Assembly (NCBI GenBank): GCA_028278125.1
Contig: JANQEY010000243.1
Span: 1 to 12,744 of the forward strand
Length of the DNA stretch: 12,744 nt
Direction: 5' to 3'
Origin: a bacterium
GTDB lineage: Bacteria; Electryoneota; Electryoneia; Electryoneales; Electryoneaceae
This document shows, piece by piece, positions 1 to 10,100 of this stretch. Position numbers and translations under genes: made by a program. Below the pieces are notes generated by a model. It saw only the letters and a list, made by a program, of their open reading frames with translations, ran no database searches and was not told the DNA's origin. Every line of letters begins with the position of its first letter. Within the stretch, counting starts at the first letter, position 1.

Positions 1-79
1 AACCCGGGATATCACCGACGCGAGGCTGGCGGAGGAGCAGATAGAGCGCTATAAGCATATTGTCGATGCCACTGATGAT
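1..79 (+). repeat. Near-identical copy of 7998-8076 (first 60 bases exact)
   Basis: Bases 1-60 are identical to 7998-8057, and over 1-79 there are only two mismatches (positions 61 and 70). After base 79 similarity falls sharply to the ordinary level between paralogous PAS modules. The segment encodes the RDIT end of one PAS-A module, the linker and the YKHIVD start of the next. It lies in the same reading phase in both genes. How far the identity extends upstream of base 1 cannot be seen. Confidence 0.95.
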
Positions 80-3000
80 GGTATCGCTTTTGTTGACAGA
101 AATTATGTCTATCAGGCTGTTAACAAAAAATATCTGGAGATGTTTGAGAAACGTTTAGACGATATCGTTGGTCACCCCGTAACGGATATTCATGATAAAG
201 AATTGTTTGAGAGAAGCACGAAGCGATATCTGGACAAGGCACTTGCAGGTGAAACACAAAATTGCCAAATGTGGAACGATATCCCGGGTCTGGATCGACG
301 TTATTTTGATAACAGTTACTTTCCTTATCGGGGAGAGGACGGCGTTATTGCCGGAGTTGTGGTCAGAAGCCGGGATATAACACAAGCAAAGCAGGTAGAG
401 CGGCAAATCATCCGCTACAAACACATTGTGGATTCGAGTGATGACTATATATCCTTTATTGATGCCGATCACATTTACCGTGCCGTAAACCAGCAGTACC
501 TCACCGCCTTTCAGAAAAGCTGGAATGATTATGTTGGCAAACCTGTTGCCGAGGTAATGAATCGGGAAGACTACGAGAATTCCGTCAAGGGGTTTCTAAA
601 CAGGGCGCTCGATGGTTATTCACAGCATGCAACTTCATGGTTGTCGACACCGGTATTTGGCAGGCGTTTTATTCATACGACTTATAATCCTGTCAGGGAT
701 GAAGACGGTACTATCTTTGGGGTCGTAGTCAGCAGCCGTGATATTACTGAGACAAAGCAGGCACAGGAAACCCTGCAGAAAACCGCTGCACAATTACGAG
801 AAGCACAACGGATTTCTCATCTTGGGTTCTTTACTGCATATCCGGAGTTAAATCGGCTTGAGTGGTCAGATGAAGTTTATTCCATTTATGGTGTGGAAAA
901 AGGTGAAGAAATCAGTTTTGAAGATGGTAAAAAATTTATTCATCCGGACGATTTTGAGAAGACCAAAAAACTGATGGCTTCGGTGATGAAAAGCCATCAC
1001 CCGGCAAATTTTGATTATCGAATTATCACCACACAGGGAGAGGTTCGTTATGTTTCCATAAGGATCGAGGTCAAACAGAGTGGCAAGGATCAGCCATTGG
1101 CGCTCATCGGTACCATTATGGATATTTCCGACAGAAAAAAGGTGGAAATGGATTTGCGTCAAAGCCAGGCACAGTTACTAAAGGCACAAAATATTGCCCA
1201 CATGGGTTTCTGGACAGAGGATATGTCCACTGGTGCAATATTCTGGTCAGATGAACTATATCGGGTATTCAAGGTGACACCGGATGATTTTATTCCTGAT
1301 CATCAGCAGGTACTGGAGATGGTTTTAGATGAGGATCGAGTACGGGTTGAACAGGCTTTCCACGATGTAATGAGTTATGGTAATCCCATTGACATGGAAT
1401 ATCGAATCGTCTGTCCTGATGGGGAAATCCGTTATGTCCATACTCAGGGGGAAACACTCGGTACGGATTCTGAGCTGTTACAACAAGTATTTGGTACCAC
1501 TATTGATATCACTGATCGAAAGAGGACCGAAATGGAATTAAGACACAGTGAAAGCCGTTTGCGTGAGGCTCAACGTATCGCCCATCTGGGGTTCTGGGAG
1601 GTGGAGATTGATACAAATTCCATGTATCTGTCAGATGAAGTTTTTGATATCTATAATATCAAACCGGAGGATTTTAATAATACGCTTGCTGATCTGGTAA
1701 AACGGATTCATCCGGATGATCGGCACTTCATGGAAGTATCCAGAGTCAAAGCCCTGCAGGAAGATATACCGATGGACGATGAATACAGGGTCATCCGCCC
1801 AGACGGTGAAATCCGTTATGTACACGGACAGGGAGAAGTGGTACGTGATAAACAGGGTAACCCCATCAGTATCGTCGGCACCGTTATTGACATTACCGAG
1901 CGTAAAGCGGCGGCTGAAGCACTGCAGAGAAGTGAAGAGCGTTTACGACGGTTTTTTGATGCAGGTTTGGTGGGTATGACGATTGTAAGTCCTGATGGTC
2001 GCTGGTTACAGGTTAATGATACTTTCTGCGATATGGTTGGTTACACACGTGCTGAACTACTCAATATGCGCTGGAGAGATATTACACATCCGGATGATAT
2101 AAAAACAGGCAAGAGACAACTCGAGCGTCTGACAGCAGGTGAGTCCCGTAATTTTACCATTGATAAACGTTATTACCGTAAGGATAGCAGTACTGTATAC
2201 GTGACAGTTTCTTCGGAGTGTGTACGTAATCACGATAATACCATCGATTATTTTATCGCCTTTGTGCAGGATATCACCGAACGTAAACAGACATTACAGG
2301 CCCTGCAGCTTAGCGAAGAGCGTTATCGTGCATTATATGATGATAACCCTACCATGTTTTTTACCGTCAATGAGCAAGGTACTATCCTGTCAGTCAACGA
2401 ATTCGGTGCGGCACAGTTAGGTTATGATGTGGTTGAGCTGGTTGGACAGTCTTATGCCATGACGTTTTATGAAGAAGATATGCCGGTCATGAATGACTAT
2501 CTGGCGACATGTTTTAACAGTATGAATGCTGTACATCGCTGGGAACTGAGAAAGGTATGTGTGGATGGCGTGATCCTCTGGACGAGGGAAACGGCCAGGC
2601 TGGTAACAGATAAGGAAGGGAACAAACAGGCCTTAATCGTTTGTGAAGATATTACTGAGATGAGGAAGTTGTCCGAGCAACTTTCTTATCAGGCCAGTCA
2701 CGATGCCCTGACCGGATTGATAAACCGCAGGGAATTTGAGCACCGTTTACAACGGGTACTGGAAACAGTGAAAGACGGTAGTTCCGAGCATGCATTATGT
2801 TATCTGGATCTGGATCAGTTTAAGGTTATTAATGATACTTGCGGGCATGTTGCCGGTGATGAGTTGTTACATCAGGTAGGCGCGTTGTTACAGGCAGAAG
2901 TCAGAAAGCGGGATACTCTGGCGCGTTTGGGGGGCGATGAATTCGGGATCTTGATGGAACATTGCACCCTGGAGCAGGCCAGCAGAGTTGCATCAAATAT

Positions 3001-3985
3001 TCGCCAGGCAATAGAGGATTTCCGGTTTGCCTGGGAAGAAAGAAGCTTCAGTATTGGGGTGAGCGTTGGTCTGGTTCCAATTGTTGCGGATTCAATTAGC
3101 AGTATCGAAGTCTTAAAACAGGCAGATGCTGCTTGTTATGCTGCCAAGGATGCCGGTCGTAACCGTATCCATATCTATACGACAGATGATACGGAACTGG
3201 CAAAGCGTTCCGGTGAGATGCAATGGGTGGCACAAATAAACCGTGCCCTGGAGGATGATCGTTTCTCCCTTTATGCACAGCCTATTGTACCGTTGGTAAA
3301 ATATCCGGATGCTGGTGAACATTACGAGCTGCTATTGAGGATGTATAGTGTAGATGGTCAGGCAATTCCCCCCGGCGCATTTCTGGGGGCGGCCGAGCGT
3401 TACAATTTATCATCAAAACTGGATCGATGGGTGGTAGACCATTTTTTTCAATGGCTGTTGATGAATCCGGGTCAACTTGCGCGGCTGGCCCAGTGTTCAA
3501 TTAATCTATCGGCACTTTCACTAGGGGATGATCAATTTTTATCTTATCTGGTGGACCAGTTCAAAAAAACCGGTATACCTGCCAAAAAGATTTGTTTTGA
3601 AATAACGGAAACAGCAGCCATTGCAAATCTTTCCAGGGCAACTGTATTTATCAAGACCTTGAAGAACCTGGGATGTGAGTTTGCACTGGATGATTTTGGC
3701 AGTGGTTTGTCTTCATTTGCTTATTTAAAAACCTTGCCGGTTGATTATCTTAAAATAGATGGTGTTTTCGTGAAGGATATAGAGAATGATCCTATTGATC
3801 TGGCCATGGTGAAATCAATTAATGATATTGGCAAGGTCATGGGAAAACAGACGATTGCTGAGTTTGTTGAAAGTGAATCGATCTTAACTATGCTAAGGGG
3901 GATGGGGGTGGATTATGCACAGGGCTACTTTATCGGTCAGCCCAAGCCAATCCAGGAAAAATTACTATTGGCGGCCGTGTTGTAA
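2..3985 (+). CDS. Multi-PAS GGDEF-EAL cyclic di-GMP protein, 5'-truncated by the window edge
   Basis: The frame is open from base 2, so the ATG at 140 is internal, inside the first PAS module; 1327 residues are visible (numbered from base 2). Modules: PAS-A at 14-135 and 136-257; PAS-B at 258-384, 385-512 and 513-640; PAS-C at 641-767; a different PAS at 768-893; GGDEF about 894-1058; EAL about 1071-1320. The GGDEF motif is intact at 977-981, with an RKRD inhibitory I-site (968-971) five residues before it, plus DLDQFK and INDTCGH. The EAL domain reads ELL at 1109-1111, and the residues expected for metal and substrate binding are present: N1168, E1200, DDFG 1230-1233, K1251, E1287, Q1307. 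This predicts diguanylate cyclase and phosphodiesterase competence; which dominates cannot be told. No membrane segment is visible in this part. The N-terminus is unknown and may hold more PAS modules. Confidence 0.95.
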   Translation, partial: TRDITDARLAEEQIERYKHIVDATDDGIAFVDRNYVYQAVNKKYLEMFEKRLDDIVGHPVTDIHDKELFERSTKRYLDKALAGETQNCQMWNDIPGLDRRYFDNSYFPYRGEDGVIAGVVVRSRDITQAKQVERQIIRYKHIVDSSDDYISFIDADHIYRAVNQQYLTAFQKSWNDYVGKPVAEVMNREDYENSVKGFLNRALDGYSQHATSWLSTPVFGRRFIHTTYNPVRDEDGTIFGVVVSSRDITETKQAQETLQKTAAQLREAQRISHLGFFTAYPELNRLEWSDEVYSIYGVEKGEEISFEDGKKFIHPDDFEKTKKLMASVMKSHHPANFDYRIITTQGEVRYVSIRIEVKQSGKDQPLALIGTIMDISDRKKVEMDLRQSQAQLLKAQNIAHMGFWTEDMSTGAIFWSDELYRVFKVTPDDFIPDHQQVLEMVLDEDRVRVEQAFHDVMSYGNPIDMEYRIVCPDGEIRYVHTQGETLGTDSELLQQVFGTTIDITDRKRTEMELRHSESRLREAQRIAHLGFWEVEIDTNSMYLSDEVFDIYNIKPEDFNNTLADLVKRIHPDDRHFMEVSRVKALQEDIPMDDEYRVIRPDGEIRYVHGQGEVVRDKQGNPISIVGTVIDITERKAAAEALQRSEERLRRFFDAGLVGMTIVSPDGRWLQVNDTFCDMVGYTRAELLNMRWRDITHPDDIKTGKRQLERLTAGESRNFTIDKRYYRKDSSTVYVTVSSECVRNHDNTIDYFIAFVQDITERKQTLQALQLSEERYRALYDDNPTMFFTVNEQGTILSVNEFGAAQLGYDVVELVGQSYAMTFYEEDMPVMNDYLATCFNSMNAVHRWELRKVCVDGVILWTRETARLVTDKEGNKQALIVCEDITEMRKLSEQLSYQASHDALTGLINRREFEHRLQRVLETVKDGSSEHALCYLDLDQFKVINDTCGHVAGDELLHQVGALLQAEVRKRDTLARLGGDEFGILMEHCTLEQASRVASNIRQAIEDFRFAWEERSFSIGVSVGLVPIVADSISSIEVLKQADAACYAAKDAGRNRIHIYTTDDTELAKRSGEMQWVAQINRALEDDRFSLYAQPIVPLVKYPDAGEHYELLLRMYSVDGQAIPPGAFLGAAERYNLSSKLDRWVVDHFFQWLLMNPGQLARLAQCSINLSALSLGDDQFLSYLVDQFKKTGIPAKKICFEITETAAIANLSRATVFIKTLKNLGCEFALDDFGSGLSSFAYLKTLPVDYLKIDGVFVKDIENDPIDLAMVKSINDIGKVMGKQTIAEFVESESILTMLRGMGVDYAQGYFIGQPKPIQEKLLLAAVL

Positions 3986-3993
3986 CGGCGGCC
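3970..3993 (+). terminator. GC-rich hairpin over the stop codon (weak terminator candidate)
   Basis: GCCGT (3974-3978) pairs with ACGGC (3985-3989) across a 6-base loop. Two more G-C pairs (3971-3972 with 3991-3992) extend the stem beyond a G-G mismatch. The 7-mer GGCGGCC is also directly repeated at 3970 and 3987. The loop and right arm overlap the TAA stop (3983-3985) of the GGDEF-EAL gene. No T-run follows, so this is not a canonical intrinsic terminator. It could be a transcript 3'-end-stabilising structure or chance. Confidence 0.3.
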
Positions 3994-4030
3994 CTGGCGT
4001 ATGGTTGGTAACATAAAATTCTAGTTGATT

Positions 4031-4061
4031 AAAGGAGGCACGGATTATGCTTGCTGGTTAG
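4031..4061 (+). other. Strong ribosome-binding site with four-codon mini-ORF
   Basis: AAAGGAGG (4031-4038) lies eight bases before an ATG at 4047, which opens a four-codon ORF (Met-Leu-Ala-Gly) closed by TAG at 4059-4061. The Shine-Dalgarno is clearly better than that of the downstream kinase gene. The mini-ORF is not in frame with the kinase (different phase and more than 130 bp away). It may be a tiny leader ORF, the decayed start of a lost gene, or chance; nothing shows that it is translated. Confidence 0.3.
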
Positions 4062-4126
4062 GGATCACCATAATTTAATAAAGAAAAATAACATCGATAT
4101 TAATGGGGTATGCTTTAGAAATTATT

Positions 4127-4156
4127 TATAAAACATAGTCTTATGACTATATAGTC
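4127..4156 (+). promoter_or_regulatory. Candidate promoter -10 with overlapping 12-bp palindrome
   Basis: GACTATATAGTC at 4145-4156 is a perfect 12-base palindrome. ATAGTC at 4135-4140 also pairs with GACTAT at 4145-4150 across a 4-base loop. TATAGT (4150-4155) matches the sigma-70 -10 consensus at five of six positions, and a poor -35 (TATAAA, 4127-4132) sits 17 bases upstream. Transcription from here would leave a leader of roughly 35 bases before the GTG start of the kinase. The overlap of palindrome and -10 fits an operator, but this is inference from pattern alone. Confidence 0.3.
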
Positions 4157-4197
4157 TGTTCAGCATGAAGGTTGTTTAGTTCGGGCCGGAGTCTTTT

Positions 4198-7100
4198 GTG
4201 ACGACTATAGACGACAATACTAACAAAGATCAGCTATCCCCAAGGACACGGTATACTAAGAAATCTGATCATGATCAGCTAATACAGCACTCTGATCAGG
4301 AGGGCGCGCCTTTGGCAGTGGACAGCGCTTCAATCCTTGATCAGCTCCCCGGAGTAGTAATTACCACCGATCTTGAAGGCAGTATTTACGGCTGGAATCA
4401 GGCAGCTGAGAATCAATTTTCCTATCAGGTCCATGAAATACGGGGTAAGAATATAGCCGTATTACTGGCTGATAACATCCACGCCGATAAACCCGATAAA
4501 TTAGTACAAAGACTGCGGAATGATGGCGGCTTTCAGCAAGATATTGCCGTACGGGACAAGGATGGAAAAGTTTTCAATGTCACTGCCTGTCTGTCATTGC
4601 TACAAGATGGATCAGGTCAGGCTGCCGGATTTGTCTATGTTATGACGCAGCATAAGCTCCAGCAGATTTTACCCGGATATTCGCAGGAAATTACGAACTT
4701 CATTGACGCGGGAATATTGGGAATGGCTATTGTTGAGCCGGGAACTTTCCGCTTTTTACAGGTAAATGATTCCTATTGCGATATGGTTGGTTACAGCAGG
4801 GAGGAAATGCTGAAAATGACCATATTCGATCTGTCTCATCCGGATGATATAGATGATACAGAGGAGACTTTAAACGGCATCCTCTCAGGCCATCAGGTTC
4901 AGGACAGTTATACATTAAACAAACGCCATATTCGCAAGGATGGAGAGGTTATCTATGTAACTGTGTTGGCTAAGTTCTTGCGGGACGAGTATGGAAATGT
5001 CAAATCACTGATTGGTTTTATCCAGGATATCACGGATAAACGAATTGCTGAGCAGGCAAGGCTTAAAAGTGAACGGCATCTGCGGCAAGCCCAGCATATT
5101 GCCTATTTTGGTTCCTGGGAGTTCAATTACCGCACCGAGACCATCACCATCTCTGATGAAATCTATGAGATGTATGATATCTCCAAGGGCGAGTTCAATC
5201 ACACCCTCAATGAACTGATACAACGGATTCATCCTGATGACCGGGATAAAACGAATCAGATCAGGGAACTGGCGAAATCCGGTAATGAGGCGTTTAATGT
5301 TCAGTACCGTATTATCCGATCCAGTGGAGAAATCCGCTACCTGCATAGCCAGGCGACATTGATTATCGATCCGGAAGATGCATCCAGACGTTTGGTGGGT
5401 GCTGTCATGGACATTACCGAGGCTAAGCTGGCGGAACAGCAGATCGAGCGCTACAAACACATCGTTGACACCACGACCGATTATATTTCTTTTGTCGACC
5501 GTAACTACGTCTATCAGGCAGTGAACAGACAATATGAGCTCTCCTTTGACTTAAGTCGTGAGGAAATTTTGGGTAAACGGATTGATGAACTCCTGGGGGA
5601 AGAGGTTTTTAAAGAGCGTTTACAAGAAAATCTGGAAAAGGCACTTGCCGGTAAAGCCGTTAATTTCCAGGTCTGGATACAGACCCGTAATTTCGGTGAA
5701 TGTTATGTTGACACCCATTACTATCCGTTTAGGGACGAAGATGGAAAAATAATCGGTATTGTGATTAATGCCCGTGATATTACCGAAAGCAAACGGTCTC
5801 AGATAGCGCTGGAGCAAAGTGAGGCCAAATTGAAAGAAGCCCAGCGCATAGCTCATCTTGGCAGCTATGAACATGATCTGGTGATCGGTGAAGTGTTCTG
5901 GTCCGATGAATTGTATGCCATTTGCGGTCTTGAACCCGATACATTTACACCTTCCTCGGGTAACTATAAAGAGACCATTCATCCTGAAGATCTCGAAACA
6001 GTGCTCAGTCAGGTAGATAAGACGATAGAGGAACGTGGATTTTGTGAGCTGACTTACCGGATTATCAGGCCTGATGGTGAGGTTCGCCACGTTCAGGACA
6101 GGGCAAAAATAATATACAACAATCAGGGAGAACCGGAGAAGCTTCTCGGTTCCATACTCGATATCACGGATAGCAAGCTGGCCGAAGAGCAGCTTCGGAA
6201 AAGCGAGGCAAATCTGCGTGAGGCTCAGCAGATTGCCCGTCTTGGCTTTGTCGATGTGGATCTGGTCACCAATAAACGCACCTGGTCAGAAGAACTTTAC
6301 AATATCTTTGGTATTAATTCGGAGGACTTTGATCCGGTCAACACCACTCTTATGGATCTTGCACATACGGAAGACCGGGAACTGATACAGTCTGCCAGAG
6401 ATGCGATCCTGAAAGATGATACTCCCTTTGATATTGAATATCGCATTCTGCGTGATGATGAAGTGCGCTATGTTCATAGCCGTTCCAATGTGATACGAAA
6501 TGATGAAGGTGAGCCCATAAAATTAATGGGTACGGTTATGGATATCACCGACAGAAAGCTGGCACAACAACAACTGGAACGTTACAAACATATCATTGAT
6601 ACCACCGGTGAGTTTGTTTCTTTTATTGATAAGGATTATGTCTACCAGGCAGTCAACAAACAATATCTCCATGGATTTGAAAAAGATGCTGAAGACATCG
6701 TTGGACATTCCGTGCCCGAGTTATTTGGCCAGGATTTATTTGAAAACAGGGTGAAATATTATCTTGATAAAGCGCTTTCTGGCGAAACTCCCAATAGCAA
6801 AGATTGGCATGATATTCCCCGTTACGGGCGGCGATGTATGGATACGACTTATTATCCTTTCCGTGGTGATAGTGGTGAGATCACCGGTGTGGTTGTCAGT
6901 AGCCGGGATATTACCGAATCAAAACGGGCAGAACAGGAAATCACGCGATATAAACACATCGTCGATGCTACCGGTGATTATATTTCTTTTGTGGATAAGG
7001 ATTATGTTTATCGAGCTGTAAACAGAAAGTATCTGGAAGCATTTAATAGAAAGTGGGAAGACATCGTCGGGTATCCGGTGAAGAATTTTGTGGGCATGCA

Positions 7101-10100
7101 ACATTTCAATGACAATATTAAACCTGTGCTTGATAAAGCCCTGGCAGGTGAGCAACAGAATTATCAGTCATGGATGGAAATACCCAATGAAGGATACTGT
7201 TGTATTGATGGCTATTTTTATCCTTACCGGGAGGAGGACGGAACTATATCCGGGGTGGTAGTCAGTGGTCGTGATGTGACAGAATCAAAACTGGCACAAA
7301 GCCAGATCGAGAAATATAAGCATATTGTCGATTCCACCGATGATTATGTTGCTTTTGTTGATCCGGATTATGTCTATCAGGCTATCAATAAAAAGTATCT
7401 GGAGTCATTTGGAAAACCTGCCCATGAGATCATCGGCCATTCCGTGCCTGATTTGCATAAAAGTGAGTGGTTTGAGCGTAATACACAGCCATATCTGGAT
7501 AAGGCACTGGCGGGGGAAACCCAGCATAGCCAGATGTGGGAAGATGTACCCCATCTGGGGCGACGTTATATTGATGCCAGCTACTATCCCTACCGGGAGG
7601 AAGACGGGGCAATCTCCGGTGTAGTCGTCAGTACCCGGGATATGACAGATAAGAAACTGGTCGAAGAACAGATTACTCGATACAAACATATAGTGGATTC
7701 CACCGATGACTACGTATCGTTTATCGATAAGAACTATGTCTATCAGGCAGTGAATCGGCAATATCTGTCAGCCTTTCAGAAGACGTGGGGAGAATTGATT
7801 GGTCATACTGTGGAAGAACTCCACGGCAAGGAGGTATTCGAACGTACCCTCAAGCACAACCTGGATTCAGCATTTAAGGGCAGGAGACAAAAATACAGAT
7901 TCTGGGTAGAAATCCCCCGGGACGGACAACGCTATATTGAATCGAATTTATATCCTTATCGCGGTGAGGATGGGGAGATCAGCGGTGCCGTGGTATTAAC
8001 CCGGGATATCACCGACGCGAGGCTGGCGGAGGAGCAGATAGAGCGCTATAAGCATATCGTCGATGCGACTGATGATTATATTTCATTTGTTGACAGGGAT
8101 TTTATTTATAGGGCAGTCAATAAACAGTATTTGGGAGCCTTTGGAAAAGAATGGGATGACATCGTCGGCCATCCTGCAGCAGAACTGCATGATGAAAATG
8201 AATATGAAATCAATATTAAGCCGTTTTTAGTTAAAGCCTTAGCAGGGGAATCGCAAAATAATCAATTCTGGATCAATATTTCCAACTATGGAAAACGGTT
8301 TATCGATTCAAACTACTTCCCCTATCGTGAGGAGAGTGGTGATATTACCGGAGTCGTCGTGAGTACTCGTGATATTACTGAAGCGAAACTGGCGGAGAGC
8401 CAGATACAACAATATAAACATATTGTCGATTCCACTGATGACTATATCTGTTTTATCGATAGGGATTATATTTATCGTGCTGTTAATAAAAACTATATAC
8501 AACGGTTTGAAAAGACACGAGCTGAGATTGTCGGAGAGCATGTCGCCACATTACACGGCAGGGAATATTTTGAAAACAAGATAAAGAATGATATTGATCG
8601 GGCGCTTTCCGGAGAAATACTCAATTATCAGACCTGGTTACCTACTCCCAAAGGTCAGCGCTATTTTGAAAGAAATTATTATCCGTATCGGGACAATACG
8701 GGTGTCATTACCGGGGTTGTCCTGACGACTCAGGATATTACCGAGAGACAACGGGCGGAAGAAGTCCTGCAGCAATACAAACATATCGTAGATACCAGTA
8801 ACGATATGATGGCACTTCTGGACAGAAGCAATGTTTACAGGGCGGTCAACAAAAAATACCTGGAAGCCTATAATAAAACCTGGGATGAAGTGGTAGGACA
8901 CCATATTGCGGATATTACCGGCCGGTCATTCTACGAAGAGTTTGCCAAGGAGCACTTTGCGAGAACCCTCAAAGGCGAGAGTTTTAATACACAGGTCTGG
9001 CGGGATTACCCGGGCTATGGAAAAGTCTATACCGATATCACCTATATGCCTTACAGACTTGCGGATGGAACCATCGACGGTATCGTACTGAGTATTCATG
9101 ATATTACCGAGCTGAAAAAAACCCAGGATGAGCTGGAGAAAAGACAAGTCCAGCTTCGGGAAGCCCAGCGTATCGGTCAATTGGGTTTTTTCGATCATGA
9201 TCTCAGCACCGGTGAAATGTTCTGGTCCGATGAGCATTACAACATCTTCGGTGTCGATACAGGTACGTTTCAGCCGTCTATGCGATCTGTTATATCACTG
9301 ATTCATCCGGATGACCGGGAAAGTGTTCGAAAAGTTGTGGAAACGGCAATTCATACCTTTAAGTTGCAGAATAATGTTCATAGAATTATCACTCCTGATG
9401 GAGAAACTAGATACATCCAGATCCAGGGGGAAGTGATAGCGGATGAGGAAGGTAAGGCAGCGCATATCATCGGAACGGCTTTGAATGTAACCGAACAAAA
9501 GCAGGTTGAGGAAGAACTGCGACAAAGCCAGGCACAATTACTGGAGGCGCAACGTATCGCGCATCTGGGTTTTTGGTGGACGGAATATACATCTGAAGGG
9601 GAAAAAGTCCTGTGGTCTGATGAAGTATATGATATCTACGGTATTAAACCCGAAGATTACAGCGGTAGTTACGAGGACAGGCTAAAAGTTATTCATCCTG
9701 ACGACCAGGATTATGTCGCCAATACGGTTATGAACACAGTAAAAGTCGGTGATACCTTCGATATCGAGTACCGGGCCGTTCGTCCCAATGGTGAGATCCG
9801 TTATATCAATGCCCGAGGAGAAGTCATCCAGGAAGCAGATGATTCCGGTAAACAGATAAAGCGATTTGGCACCGTAATGGATATCACCCAGCAGAAAAGG
9901 GTTGAGGAGGAATTACGCCAAAGCCAGGCACAATTACTGGAGGCGCAACGTATCGCCCATCTGGGCTTTTGGTGGACGGAGATGACAGATCAGGGAGAGA
10001 GAATATTCTGGTCTGATGAAGTTTATAATATTTATGGGATTCCTCCCGGGACATTCATTGGTAAAAGGGCGGAACAGATCCGGCGTACGCACCCTGAAGA

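Larger units (their letters stand above)
3986..4197. other. Intergenic region between the two giant PAS genes
   Basis: This 212-bp gap is the only sizeable non-coding stretch and becomes AT-rich after about 4070. It holds the right arm of the stop-codon hairpin, a strong Shine-Dalgarno with a four-codon ORF (4031-4061), and a run of GACTAT/ATAGTC elements at 4135-4156. Its length suggests that the kinase gene has its own promoter rather than depending only on read-through from the GGDEF-EAL gene. I see no tRNA, no small conserved gene and no recognisable riboswitch. Confidence 0.7.

Noticed and set aside
3326..3334. ELL in place of EAL as a sign of an inactive phosphodiesterase
   Set aside because: The catalytic Glu is kept, the second position is variable in active family members, and the other binding residues are present.
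140..3985. ATG 140 as the true start of the GGDEF-EAL gene
   Set aside because: The same frame is open back to base 2 and encodes a conserved PAS linker and YKHIVD motif, so 140 lies inside a PAS module.
3970..3993. Confident intrinsic terminator after the GGDEF-EAL gene
   Set aside because: The stem is short with a mismatch and no T-run follows, so it is kept only as a weak candidate.
5005..6090. Reverse-strand ORFs of 156 and 175 codons, and similar ones recurring in other modules
   Set aside because: They lie wholly opposite conserved PAS coding sequence and recur with the module period, as expected for antisense shadows of a repeat.
6574..9132. Regularly spaced repeats as a CRISPR or satellite array
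   Set aside because: The unit is 366 bp, in frame, diverged, and encodes PAS domains; there are no short identical repeats with unique spacers.
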